Source of the DNA: Bacillota bacterium
Lineage (GTDB): Bacteria; Bacillota; Bacilli; Calditerricolales; Calditerricolaceae
Assembly (NCBI GenBank): GCA_017577925.1
Contig: PKQU01000021.1
Coordinates: 1-15,409, forward strand
Length of the DNA: 15,409 nucleotides
Reading direction: 5' to 3'
The notes beneath the pieces are model-generated. The model was not told where the DNA came from. It saw nothing but the letters and a program-made list of their open reading frames with translations, and did not search any database. Numbering within the stretch: the first letter of the stretch is position 1; every line of letters begins with the position of its first letter. Below are positions 7,305-14,477 of the stretch, piece after piece. The position numbers were made by a program, and so were the translations under genes.

Positions 7305-7333
7305 AGTGTACGCCAGAGGACGCCGGTTGAAAA
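7305..7333 (-). promoter_or_regulatory. Candidate promoter of the polymerase gene
   Basis: On the minus strand TTTTCA (7333-7328) and TACACT (7310-7305) are 17 bases apart, four of six matches each. Transcription would begin next to the LexA box. Confidence 0.45.
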
Positions 7334-7377
7334 GGGGAAGAAGAATTTGGACAACCGACGGAACGCGCGGGGCAAAC

Positions 7378-7408
7378 AAAAAAACGCCCGCGTCAACGGA
7401 CGCGGACG
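7378..7408 (-). terminator. Rho-independent terminator of the Hsp31-like gene
   Basis: On the minus strand a 10-bp stem (7408-7399 with 7394-7385, one G-T pair) has a four-base loop and is followed by seven T residues. It lies about 50 bases after the stop codon. Confidence 0.85.
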
Positions 7409-7454
7409 GATACGCGTAAGGGACGACACGCGTCCCCTAGCGCATTGGCGGGGT

Positions 7455-8129
7455 TCAGGCGCCGGTTGTGCTTTCGAGGGTGCGGATGACGGCCTTGGCC
7501 GTGGAAATCCCGGACTGCGGGTTTTGACCGGTAATGAGCAGGCCGTCTTGTTCTACGTGATCCGCCCATTTTTCGCCGGCGATGAAATTGGCCCCCAGCT
7601 CCCGCAGGCGCGTTTCGAGGAGGAATGGCACCAGCTTGTCCAGCTGGACGTCGCGCTCTTCCTCATCGGTGAAGGCGGTTACCCGCTTGCCGGCAACGAG
7701 GGGTTGCCCGTTCGACAGGGTAACACCGACGAGGGCCGCCGGGCCGTGGCAGACGGCGGCGATCACCTTGTTTGCCTCGGCAAAGTGGCGCACGAGCTGC
7801 TGCACATTCGGGTCAAAGGGGAAGTCGAACATCGTCCCATGGCCGCCGGGGACAAACAAGGCATCGTATTCGTCCGGGTTGACCGCGGTTACGGGAACGG
7901 TATCCTTCAGCCGTTCGATGGCCGCCGCCCAGCGCCGCTCGTTTTCCTCGTTCAGGCTGCGCGGGTCGATCGGTGCCGCTCCGCCTTTGGGGCTCGTCAC
8001 CGTGATGTGGTAGCCGGCTTTTTGAAATTCCTCGTAAGGCTCGGCAAACTCCGACAGCCAGATGCCTGTGGGGTGCGCATCGTCCATCTTGTCGTGGCTG
8101 GTTACGAGCATGAGGACGCGTTTTGCCAT
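7455..8129 (-). CDS. DJ-1/PfpI superfamily protein, Hsp31-like (glyoxalase III / chaperone type)
   Basis: This cytoplasmic protein of 224 residues belongs to the class I glutamine-amidotransferase-like superfamily. The opening MAKRVLMLVTSHDKM and HPTGIWLSEFAEPYEEF, the loop PGGHGTMFDFP (about 94-104) and the nucleophile elbow AAVCHGPAAL (Cys 127, His 128) are the pattern of the Hsp31 branch. Members remove methylglyoxal without cofactor or protect proteins from glycation and stress; which applies here is not shown. The start at 8129 follows a GGAGG box by about five bases; the longer frame to 8210 lacks one. A strong terminator closes the gene. It is divergent from the cad operon and shares its upstream region of about 220 bases. 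Confidence 0.88.
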   Translation of the reverse strand: MAKRVLMLVTSHDKMDDAHPTGIWLSEFAEPYEEFQKAGYHITVTSPKGGAAPIDPRSLNEENERRWAAAIERLKDTVPVTAVNPDEYDALFVPGGHGTMFDFPFDPNVQQLVRHFAEANKVIAAVCHGPAALVGVTLSNGQPLVAGKRVTAFTDEEERDVQLDKLVPFLLETRLRELGANFIAGEKWADHVEQDGLLITGQNPQSGISTAKAVIRTLESTTGA

Positions 8130-8273
8130 GATGATCCTCCTTTCGCAGGCAAGGTCTCCCTTTCTATAATAATCCGCGGCCAAGGTACATGAAAAGGATT
8201 TGAATACCATGTAAGGAAAAAATATCTTGTAGTCGTCGGTTCACCCGTTGCGGCACGGGAAAGGGGGATTCCA

Positions 8274-8303
8274 TTGACGGCGGCAAGAGCTCGTGACTAC
8301 ACT
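8274..8303 (+). promoter_or_regulatory. Promoter of the cadC-cadA operon
   Basis: TTGACG (8274-8279) and TACACT (8298-8303) are 18 bases apart. It lies about 50 bases before the cadC start and directly upstream of an inverted repeat. Confidence 0.55.
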
Positions 8304-8315
8304 ACCAATAGGAAA

Positions 8316-8334
8316 ACAACTGTTTAAATGTTGT
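8316..8334. promoter_or_regulatory. Candidate CadC operator
   Basis: ACAAC-N9-GTTGT surrounds an AT-rich centre (TGTTTAAAT) just after the -10 box. ArsR/CadC repressors usually bind AT-rich imperfect palindromes at this place. The sequence differs from the Staphylococcus CadC site, so assignment is by position. Confidence 0.45.
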
Positions 8335-8351
8335 AGAGTAGGGGGGAGAGG

Positions 8352-8771
8352 ATGGCGCGTGGGGATGAAGCCGCACGGCACGCGGCGCCCGCTGCGGCGG
8401 ACATGTGCGACGTGTTTGCCTACAACGCGGAAAAGGTGGCGCGGCTTCAGAAAGGGCTTGACCGCGCGGCGGACCTCGCGCCGCTGTTCAAGGCGCTTGC
8501 GGACGAAACGCGGCTCAGGGTGATTGTCGCCATGTGCCAAGAGGAGGAGCTGTGCGTGTGCGACGTGGCCACGCTGATCGGCACCTCGCCGGCAACCGCC
8601 TCGCACCACCTGCGGTTGTTGCGCGCCATGGGTGTGGTTGCCTGCCGTCGGGACGGCAAAATGGTTTACTACCGGCTCGTTGACCCGATTGTGCGTCGGA
8701 TCGTGCAGGAGGCGCTGGCGTTGTCCAATGGGGCAGAAGGGAGGGAATCCCGTGCAGGACACCGCCGTTAA
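8352..8771 (+). CDS. cadC: CadC-type ArsR/SmtB metal-responsive repressor
   Basis: The 139-residue winged-helix repressor closely follows CadC: an N-terminal MCDVFAYNAEKVARLQ with Cys 19, the dimer/DNA core LFKALADETRLRVIVAMC, the metal-sensing ELCVCD (Cys 68 and Cys 70) and the recognition helix TSPATASHHLRLLRAMGVV. These three cysteines correspond to the Cd/Pb/Bi site of Staphylococcus CadC, which releases DNA when metal binds. The last 15 residues extend past the family core. A GGGGGGAGAGG box precedes the ATG. The 3' end overlaps the start of the ATPase gene by 20 bases, indicating one operon and coupled translation. It should repress its own promoter and the pump. Confidence 0.9.
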   Translation: MARGDEAARHAAPAAADMCDVFAYNAEKVARLQKGLDRAADLAPLFKALADETRLRVIVAMCQEEELCVCDVATLIGTSPATASHHLRLLRAMGVVACRRDGKMVYYRLVDPIVRRIVQEALALSNGAEGRESRAGHRR

Positions 8772-10863
8772 GCGCGTGTATCGCCTCACAGGCTTGACGT
8801 GAGCGGATTGCGCCGCCAAGCTGGAGCGGCACGTCCGGGCGTTGCCCGGCGTTCAGGAGGCAGAGGTGAATTTTGCGGCCGGCAAATTGACGATCGTGGG
8901 AACGATCGCGCCGGAGGTCTTGCAAAGGGAGGCGCGCAAGGTTGAAGCCGTGACGCTTCATCCCGAGGGAGCGGGAAGTGTTGATTCCTCCCCGTCGCCG
9001 TGGACGGCCGACCGGCACCTGTGGCGCACGCTGGTCGCGCTGGCGGCGTTGCTCCTTGCCCTGGTGTTTCCGTCGCAGACGGCGGTGAACCGGGCGTTTT
9101 TGTTCACCGCCGTCGCCGTGGGAGGGTACCCGCTCGTTCTTCGCGGCGTGCGCAACCTGGTGCGCCTGCGCGTCGATATGCACGTATTGATGACGGTGGC
9201 CGTTGCGGGCGCGCTGGCCATCGGCGAGTGGAACGAGGCGGCCGTCGTGGTCGTTCTCTTTGCCCTCAGCGAACGGCTGGAGGCGTACGCCATGGAGCGG
9301 GCGCGGCGGTCGATCCGCTCGCTGGTGGAGTGGATGCCCAAGGAGGCCACCGTGCTGCGCGACGGGCGGGAGACGGTCGTCCCCGTCGCGGAACTGGCGG
9401 TTGGTGATCTTGTTCTGATCAGGCCGGGGGAAAACATCGCCGTCGATGGCGAGGTGGTGGAGGGTACGTCGGCGGTCAACGAGGCACCCATTACCGGGGA
9501 AGCCATGCCTGTTGAGAAGGGGCCGGGCGACCCGGTGTACGCCGGCACGCTGAACGGGCCGGGCGCCCTGCGCGTGCGCGTCACCAAAGTGGTGGCGGAG
9601 AGTACGCTGGCCAAGATCCTTCACCTCGTCGAGGAGGCGCAGAACCGACGGGCCCCGGCGCAGGCCTTTGTCGATCGCTTCGCCCGGGTGTACACGCCGG
9701 TGGTCATCGCCTTGGCGCTGGGTGTGGCCCTCGTGCCGCCCCTTTTGTCGGGAGGCGGCTGGGAACGGTGGGTCTACGAGGGGTTGGCCCTGCTTGTCGT
9801 GGCGTGCCCCTGCGCCCTCGTCATCTCCACACCGGTGGCCGTCGTGACTGCCATTGGCGCGGCGGCGCGCCGCGGTGTGCTGATCAAGGGTGGGGTCCAT
9901 CTCGAGGCCGCAGGTCGCATCCGCGCCGTGGCCTTTGATAAGACCGGCACCCTCACCCGGGGCCAACCGACGGTGACGGATGTGCTCCCTCTTGGCGGCC
10001 AAAGCGTGCGCGACGTGCTGGCGGTGGCCGCCGCGCTGGAGGCGCTGTCGGAGCACCCGGTGGCCCGCGCCATTCTCGATGCCGCTCGCGCGCGCGGGAT
10101 CGCCGTCGAACCTGCCGAATCCTTCTCGGCCGTCCCCGGCAAGGGGGCCGTGGGACAGATCGGCGGGCGCACGTATCTGGTGGGAAGCCCGCGGCTGTTT
10201 ACTGAGCGGGGTGTCGCCTGGGAGGCGGCCCAGGCGACGCTGGCCGCCTGGCAGGAACAGGGGAAAACAGCCATCCTGGTGGGCACAGAAGAGCGGCTGC
10301 TGGGGCTCATCGCCGTGGCCGACCTGCCGCGGGAGGAGAGCGCTGCGGTGATCCGCGCGCTGAAAGGGTCTGGGGTGGCGCATACGGTGATGTTGACGGG
10401 CGACCATCGCCGGACGGCGGAGGCGGTGGCGCGGCAGGTCGGCGTGGACGAGGTGCATGCCGAACTCTTGCCGGAGGACAAATTGCAGCGGATCCAGGCG
10501 CTACGCCGGCGCTACGGGACGGTGGCCATGGTTGGTGATGGCATCAACGACGCGCCTGCGCTGGCGGCGGCGACGGTAGGCGTTGCCATGGGCGGCGGGG
10601 GCACCGACGCGGCGCTGGAGACGGCCGACATCGTCCTGATGAACGACGACCTGACCAGGCTACCCGAAACGGTGCGCCTGGGACGCCGGGCGTTGCGGGT
10701 CATCCGGCAGAACATCGCCTTCTCGCTCGTGACAAAACTGGTTGCCGTGGCCCTAGTTGTTCCCGGTTGGCTCACGCTGTGGCTGGCTATCCTGGCCGAC
10801 ATGGGGGCGACCCTGCTGGTGACGGCGAACAGCTTGCGCCTGTTACGGGTGAAGGGCGCGTGA
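8752..10863 (+). CDS. cadA: Cd/Zn/Pb-exporting P1B-type ATPase with an in-frame TGA in the metal-binding domain
   Basis: Read from the GTG at 8752, which has AAGGGAGGG six bases upstream, the frame is 704 codons and is broken once, by TGA at 8800-8802. That codon falls in LTGL-T-stop-ADCAAKLE, where the HMA domain should have its first Cys (GLTCxxC). Everything after it is intact: membrane helices, ITGEAMPVEKG, the transport-site motif CPC (about residue 352), phosphorylation motif DKTGTLT (about 396), SEHPVARAI, and the hinge GDGINDAPALA. CPC plus a CadC repressor indicates Cd/Zn/Pb export across the cytoplasmic membrane. Without readthrough, translation could restart at the GTG at 8866, which has AGGAGG five bases before it; that pump would lack the HMA motif, which is dispensable for transport in some members. 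Alternatives are selenocysteine, nonsense mutation or sequence error. Confidence 0.85.
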
Positions 10864-10895
10864 GCAAGCGCCTGCTTGCTGTTAACCGGCGGGGA

Positions 10896-10940
10896 AAAAG
10901 GCCGGGACATGCTGCTTATCGCGGCGTGTCCCGGCCTTTT
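10896..10940. terminator. Bidirectional terminator between cadA and trxA
   Basis: AAAAGGCCGGGACA (10896-10909) pairs perfectly with 10927-10940, and the stem extends inward by six more pairs to a TTATC loop. The A-run on one side and T-run on the other make it serve both converging genes. Confidence 0.9.
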
Positions 10941-10994
10941 GGTTTCCCTGACCGGTACTCGTGGGCTTCCCGGGCGTCGACGCGGGATATGAAT

Positions 10995-11318
10995 TTACGA
11001 TTCCAGGTACGATTCCACCCACGATTTCAGCAGGTCCTTCGGCTTGTAGCCGACGCTGGTGCCCAGTTCAATCCCGCCCCGGAACAGCTTCAAGGTGGGC
11101 ACGCTCATGACGCCAAAGCGGCTTGCCGTGTAGGGGTTCTCGTCGATGTTCAACTTGGCGATGGTGACACGGTCGCCCAGCTCCTGCGCCAGCTCGTCCA
11201 GCACGGGAGCCAGCATGCGGCACGGCCCGCACCACGGGGCCCAGAAATCGACGAGAACGGGCTTGGCTTGGCGGATCGTTTGGTCAAAGTTCCGATCGGT
11301 TACGGTGACCACGGACAT
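10995..11318 (-). CDS. trxA: Thioredoxin
   Basis: This full-length thioredoxin of 107 residues has the active site WAPWCGPCRM (Cys 30 and Cys 33) and the cis-proline loop MSVPTLKLF. It reduces protein disulfides and persulfides in the cytoplasm. AAAGGAGGT lies seven bases before the ATG. It shares an upstream region of about 230 bases with the divergent sulfur transporter gene. Its promoter carries the same type of inverted repeat as the sulfur genes, which suggests this copy belongs to a sulfur-stress regulon rather than being only the housekeeping copy. The placement in the regulon is inference; the protein identity is firm. Confidence 0.95.
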   Translation of the reverse strand: MSVVTVTDRNFDQTIRQAKPVLVDFWAPWCGPCRMLAPVLDELAQELGDRVTIAKLNIDENPYTASRFGVMSVPTLKLFRGGIELGTSVGYKPKDLLKSWVESYLES

Positions 11319-11340
11319 GGAAGAAACCTCCTTTTGGTTT

Positions 11341-11358
11341 TATACCCCTAGGGGTATA
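11341..11358. promoter_or_regulatory. CsoR/CstR-like operator at the trxA promoter
   Basis: TATACCCCTAGGGGTATA is a perfect 18-bp palindrome (TATACCC-CTAG-GGGTATA). It overlaps the trxA -10 box. The C/G-tract flanked by TATA/ATA is typical of sites bound by the CsoR/RcnR/CstR family. Confidence 0.65.
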
Positions 11359-11384
11359 TTAACGCAGGTGTGGAGAAAAGGCAA
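11356..11384 (-). promoter_or_regulatory. trxA promoter
   Basis: On the minus strand TTGCCT (11384-11379) and TAATAT (11361-11356) are 17 bases apart. The -10 overlaps the palindrome, so a bound repressor would block RNA polymerase. Confidence 0.55.
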
Positions 11385-11389
11385 GCATA

Positions 11390-11439
11390 CAACGAGAAGG
11401 CCACCGCAAAAAATCAACGAGAAGGCCACCGCAAAAAAT
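11390..11439. repeat. Perfect 25-bp tandem duplication between the trxA and TSUP promoters
   Basis: The unit at 11390-11414 (beginning CAACGAGAAGG and ending in GCAAAAAAT) is repeated exactly at 11415-11439. It lies just upstream of the trxA -35 box and about 30 bases before the TSUP -35 box. It contains no inverted repeat. Confidence 0.95.
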
Positions 11440-11471
11440 AACGACGGAGGCGAACAGGCGGCCAATCCGGG

Positions 11472-11515
11472 TTGAATGCGTTTGATCCGCGCGTTAAAGT
11501 ACATATACGGGTATA
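11472..11515 (+). promoter_or_regulatory. TSUP gene promoter with CsoR/CstR-like half-site
   Basis: TTGAAT (11472-11477) and TAAAGT (11495-11500) are 17 bases apart. Immediately after the -10, ATAC-GGGTATA (11505-11515) repeats the right half of the operators at 11341 and 14458, with a weaker left half (TACAT at 11500-11504). Confidence 0.45.
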
Positions 11516-11545
11516 GGTAAAATCCGAAGCGAAGAGGTGACGTTC

Positions 11546-12322
11546 ATGTCGTGGGCGGAAGCGTTGACGCTGTTCGCCATCGGGTTCGTCGGTTCCTTTA
11601 TCAGCGGGATGGTGGGAATCGGCGGTTCGATCATCAAATACCCCATGTTGCTGTATATTCCCCCGCTTCTCGGAGTCGCGTCCTACTCGGCGCAGGAGGT
11701 GGCCGCCGTCAGCGCCGTCCAGGTGCTCTTTGCCACGTTGGCCGGCGTATGGGCGTATCGCAAAGACCGGTACATTCACCCCAAGTTGGTTGCCTACATG
11801 GGGACGGCGATCATTTTCGGCAGCTTTCTCGGCGGCTTTGGTTCCAAGTTTTTGGACAATGCGACGATCAACTTCGTCTACGCCGTTCTGGCGGCGATTG
11901 CGGCGGTGATGATGTTCATTCCGCGTCCGGAACGTGAAGCACGTTACGAAGAGGTGACGTTTTCCAAGCCCATTGCCGCCCTGTCCGCCTTTGTCGTAGG
12001 ACTGCTGTCGGGCATCGTCGGGGCGGCCGGCGCGTTCATCCTGATCCCGATCATGCTGGTGGTCCTCAACATTCCCACCCGCGTGGCGATCGCCTCGTCG
12101 ATGGCCATCACGTTCATCTCCTCCATTGGCGCGACGGTGGGAAAGGTGCTGACAGGCCATCTGCTCTTCTGGCCCGCGGTGATCATGGTGATCGCCAGCA
12201 TGCTGGCTTCGCCCCTTGGCGTGCGTGTGGCCAAGCGCGTGAAGGCGAAGATTCTCAAAGGCATTTTGGCCGCGTTGATCTTGGCCACCGCCCTCAAAAT
12301 CTGGGTGGACATTCTCTTCTAA
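11546..12322 (+). CDS. TSUP (TauE/SafE family) membrane transporter
   Basis: This 258-residue integral membrane protein has about eight hydrophobic segments in two repeats. The family hallmark GMVGIGGSIIKYPML is near residue 21, and its pseudo-repeat SGIVGAAGAFILIPIML is in the second half. TSUP proteins move small sulfur or organic anions such as sulfite, sulfonates or thiosulfate, usually export or exchange; the substrate cannot be read from sequence. The ATG at 11546 follows GAAGAGG by about eight bases and is preferred to the GTG at 11537. The methyltransferase gene starts 24 bases after its stop, so they form an operon. The operator-like half-site in its promoter links it to trxA and the sulfurtransferase genes, as in cst operons where a TauE protein accompanies sulfurtransferases. 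Confidence 0.85.
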   Translation: MSWAEALTLFAIGFVGSFISGMVGIGGSIIKYPMLLYIPPLLGVASYSAQEVAAVSAVQVLFATLAGVWAYRKDRYIHPKLVAYMGTAIIFGSFLGGFGSKFLDNATINFVYAVLAAIAAVMMFIPRPEREARYEEVTFSKPIAALSAFVVGLLSGIVGAAGAFILIPIMLVVLNIPTRVAIASSMAITFISSIGATVGKVLTGHLLFWPAVIMVIASMLASPLGVRVAKRVKAKILKGILAALILATALKIWVDILF

Positions 12323-12346
12323 ATCTAATGTTGAGGGGGAGAGAGG

Positions 12347-12955
12347 ATGGCCAACCGCGCGTTTTGGGAAAGCCGGTTTGCACAGGAAGCCTACGTTTAT
12401 GGAACGGAGCCCAACGCTTTTGTGCGGCAGGTGGCACCGCACCTGCCGAAGGGGCGTTCGCTGGCTGTGGCGGATGGAGAAGGGCGAAACGCCGTTTACT
12501 TGGCCCAGTTGGGGCATGAGGTGACCATGTGGGATTACGCACAGGCGGGCCTCGAGAAGTGCCGACGGCTTGCGGAGGCGCGCGGGGTGCGGGTGGTGAC
12601 GGAGTGGGTCGACGTGACGAAGGCCACCTGGCCGAAGGCACGTTTTGATGTGGTGGTTTGCACCTATTTGCACCTCCCCGCGCCGCAGCGCCAAGCGGTC
12701 CTCAGCCACATAGCTTCCGCGGTCAAGCCGGGAGGTCACGTGGTGATGGAGGTCTTTTCGCTGCACCAGCTCCGGTACGGCACCGGGGGGCCGGAAGATC
12801 CGGCGCTGTTGTACCACCCGGCAGAGTTCTGGTTTGCCTTTTCGGCGTGGCGGGTTCGGCACTGGTTCTGGGGCGAGGTCGAGCGGAAGGAAGGGCAGCA
12901 CCACAACGGCCTGTGCCATGTCATCCAATGCTGGCTACAGCGCCCGGAACATTGA
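12347..12955 (+). CDS. Class I SAM-dependent methyltransferase (TehB-like)
   Basis: This cytoplasmic protein of 202 residues has a Rossmann methyltransferase fold. The opening NRAFWESRFAQEAYVYGTEP with PNAFVRQV is characteristic of the TehB/thiol-methyltransferase-like group. The SAM-binding motif I reads SLAVADGEGRNAVYLAQLGH, followed by the acidic MWDYA and the later motif KPGGHVVMEVF. The C-terminal part is rich in Trp and His. TehB-type enzymes methylate tellurite, selenite, thiols or other small soft nucleophiles; the substrate here is unknown. Its place directly behind the TSUP transporter suggests a sulfur or chalcogen compound (inference). A GGGGGAGAGAGG box precedes the ATG. The 3' end overlaps, on the opposite strand, the last 21 bases of the old GH18 gene. 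Confidence 0.8.
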   Translation: MANRAFWESRFAQEAYVYGTEPNAFVRQVAPHLPKGRSLAVADGEGRNAVYLAQLGHEVTMWDYAQAGLEKCRRLAEARGVRVVTEWVDVTKATWPKARFDVVVCTYLHLPAPQRQAVLSHIASAVKPGGHVVMEVFSLHQLRYGTGGPEDPALLYHPAEFWFAFSAWRVRHWFWGEVERKEGQHHNGLCHVIQCWLQRPEH

Positions 12956-14273
12956 CCAAAACAGCGTCTCGCCCTGCGGGAAGAACAGGTTCATCTGCCA
13001 GCCTCCCACGCCCGCCCATTTGTGCCGTTTCACCAGGGCAAACTTGGAGGCCAGGCTGCGGGCGTCCTCAAACCACACTTCGTGCCGTTCCCCGTTTGTT
13101 GTGTAACGGTAATATGGGTGCGCGAATGGGGGTCGAACCGAATCGTCGCCCTGCGGTCAATGGCTTGTTCCAGGGCTTTTTGTTGGGAAAGCGCCCGTCC
13201 TTTGCCGGTCGACACGTTCCAGTCGTACCCGTACATGGGAATCCCCGGATACAGCTTTTTGGGCGAAATGACCGTTGACGCGTATGACATTGTGGCCTTG
13301 ACCTGGGCGTGCGGCGCAACAGGTCCAGGGCCGGTAAAGGGCGGGATGTGCCAATCGTAGGCCATCACGAACACGCAGTCGGCGTACTTCCCAATTGCGG
13401 CGTAATCGTAGCCGCCGGCGTGGACGGGGGTATTGGGGCCTTGCTTGGGGGGCACCGAGACGGCGATCTCCATTCCCGAAGGGTGCAATTTCGCGTGGAG
13501 CTCGCGCAGGAACTGCGTGTACAACGCGCGGTCTTGTGGTTTGAGCCTCTCGATGTCCAGCATGACGCCGGGGAAGCGGTTGGCCTTGAGCAGATGCCAA
13601 ATGCTTTCGACGAGGATGTGCCGTTTCGCCGGATCGGCGAGAATGCGTCACATGTGCGCGGCGTCAAACCCATTGGCCGTCAAATTGGTGATGACGGGGT
13701 AGGGCAGTTGCCCCTGCTTCCGCACGAGAGCAGTTGCGGGCCCAAAGGCGCGCACGGCAAGGGTGCCGTTTTCGTGATGCGCACGTCAAACAGCCCGACG
13801 CGGCGAACCGTTGATCGGTAGCGGGCCATTAGGGCGCGGTCTTTTGCCGCGTTTCCCGTAGGGACGAAAAACAGCCCGGCATCGATCGGGATTCGCGCAT
13901 CTTGCGGGATGCGCAGACGCGTCCCAGGGGTAAGGATCGAGTCGCTGCACAAGCCATTGGCCCGGCGCAGCGCGCCTGTGGTGGTGCCGTGACGCACGGC
14001 CAGTTCCCAGAGCGTGTCGCCGGCGCGCACGGTAAGGGGCGAACGCGGCACGATTAGCGCTTGCCCCGGTACAATGTCGGGGCGGGTAAGGCCGTTAAGC
14101 TGCATGAGGCGTTGCCAGGTGGTGCCATGGCAGTTGGCGATGGCCGAAAGGGTGTCGCCCGGCTGCACCACGTCGATGGCCCAGCTGCCGGTTTTCGGGA
14201 CGGCGGACGCGGGGGTGGCGAAGGCGACGAGCAGGGACACAACCAAAAGAACGCGCCATCGACGTCGAAGCAT
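12935..14273 (-). pseudogene. LysM-LysM-GH18 spore cortex/cell-wall hydrolase (YaaH/YdhD-like), three lesions
   Basis: The ATG at 14273 has AAAGGAGGGC upstream and starts a signal peptide (LLVVSLLVAFATPASA). Two LysM modules follow (IDVVQPGDTLSAIANCHG... and LTVRAGDTLWELAVRHG...), then a GH18 domain as in YaaH-type spore N-acetylglucosaminidases that act on the germinating cortex. Three lesions break it. One base is lost near 13769-13775, where ITENGTLAVRAFGPA can be restored. A TGA at 13648-13650 lies in FDAAHM-stop-RILADPAKR. One C is lost near 13116-13118, where RTPYYRYTTNGERHEVWF can be restored. With these corrected, the frame continues through VMLDIERL and VFVMAYDW to FFPQGETLFWSMFRAL and stops at TAG 12935-12937. 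As read, only the LysM part would be made. Confidence 0.85.
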
Positions 14274-14417
14274 AGACGTTGAGCCCTCCTTTTTATCGTC
14301 GGGGCGTGGTTTTGTCAACCTGTTTCTAGTGTGGAATGAGGGTTCCCATCGCTTTCCCGGAATGTTTCGGCAGGTTCCGGCACAGACTACAGCGTGGAGA
14401 TGTTTCGTTCTCCCCTC

Positions 14418-14446
14418 TTGACAAATTGCCGGCGTCTCCCCATACT
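14418..14446 (+). promoter_or_regulatory. Promoter of the sulfurtransferase operon
   Basis: TTGACA (14418-14423, consensus) and CATACT (14441-14446) are 17 bases apart. Transcription would start just upstream of the palindrome at 14458. Confidence 0.6.
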
Positions 14447-14457
14447 GAAAGTAGAGT

Positions 14458-14477
14458 ATATACCCATACGGGTATAT
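14458..14477. promoter_or_regulatory. CsoR/CstR-like operator at the sulfurtransferase operon
   Basis: ATATACCC-ATAC-GGGTATAT is a perfect inverted repeat with 8-base arms, of the same design as the trxA site. It lies just downstream of the promoter and includes the first two bases of the ATG at 14476. Confidence 0.65.

Noticed and set aside
8842..8844. TTG at 8842 as the cadA start
   Set aside because: No ribosome binding site before it, and it falls inside the HMA domain; the GTG at 8752 (with the TGA) or the GTG at 8866 are better supported.
8515..10458. A 647-codon minus-strand open frame, antisense to cadA
   Set aside because: It is the shadow of a GC-rich gene: composition is dominated by Arg, His, Gly and Pro, it has no domain or ribosome binding site, and the plus strand has all P1B-ATPase motifs.
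11390..11439. CRISPR array
   Set aside because: Only two direct repeats, adjacent without spacers, and no inverted repeat inside the unit; it is a tandem duplication.
11414..12928. A 504-codon minus-strand open frame across the TSUP and methyltransferase genes
   Set aside because: His/Arg/Gly-rich shadow with no motif; the plus-strand proteins are clearly recognisable.
14290..14320. Minus-strand TTGACA-N17-TAAAAA promoter for the LysM-GH18 gene
   Set aside because: The -10 would touch the ribosome binding site, leaving the transcript without it, so it is unlikely to be the working promoter.
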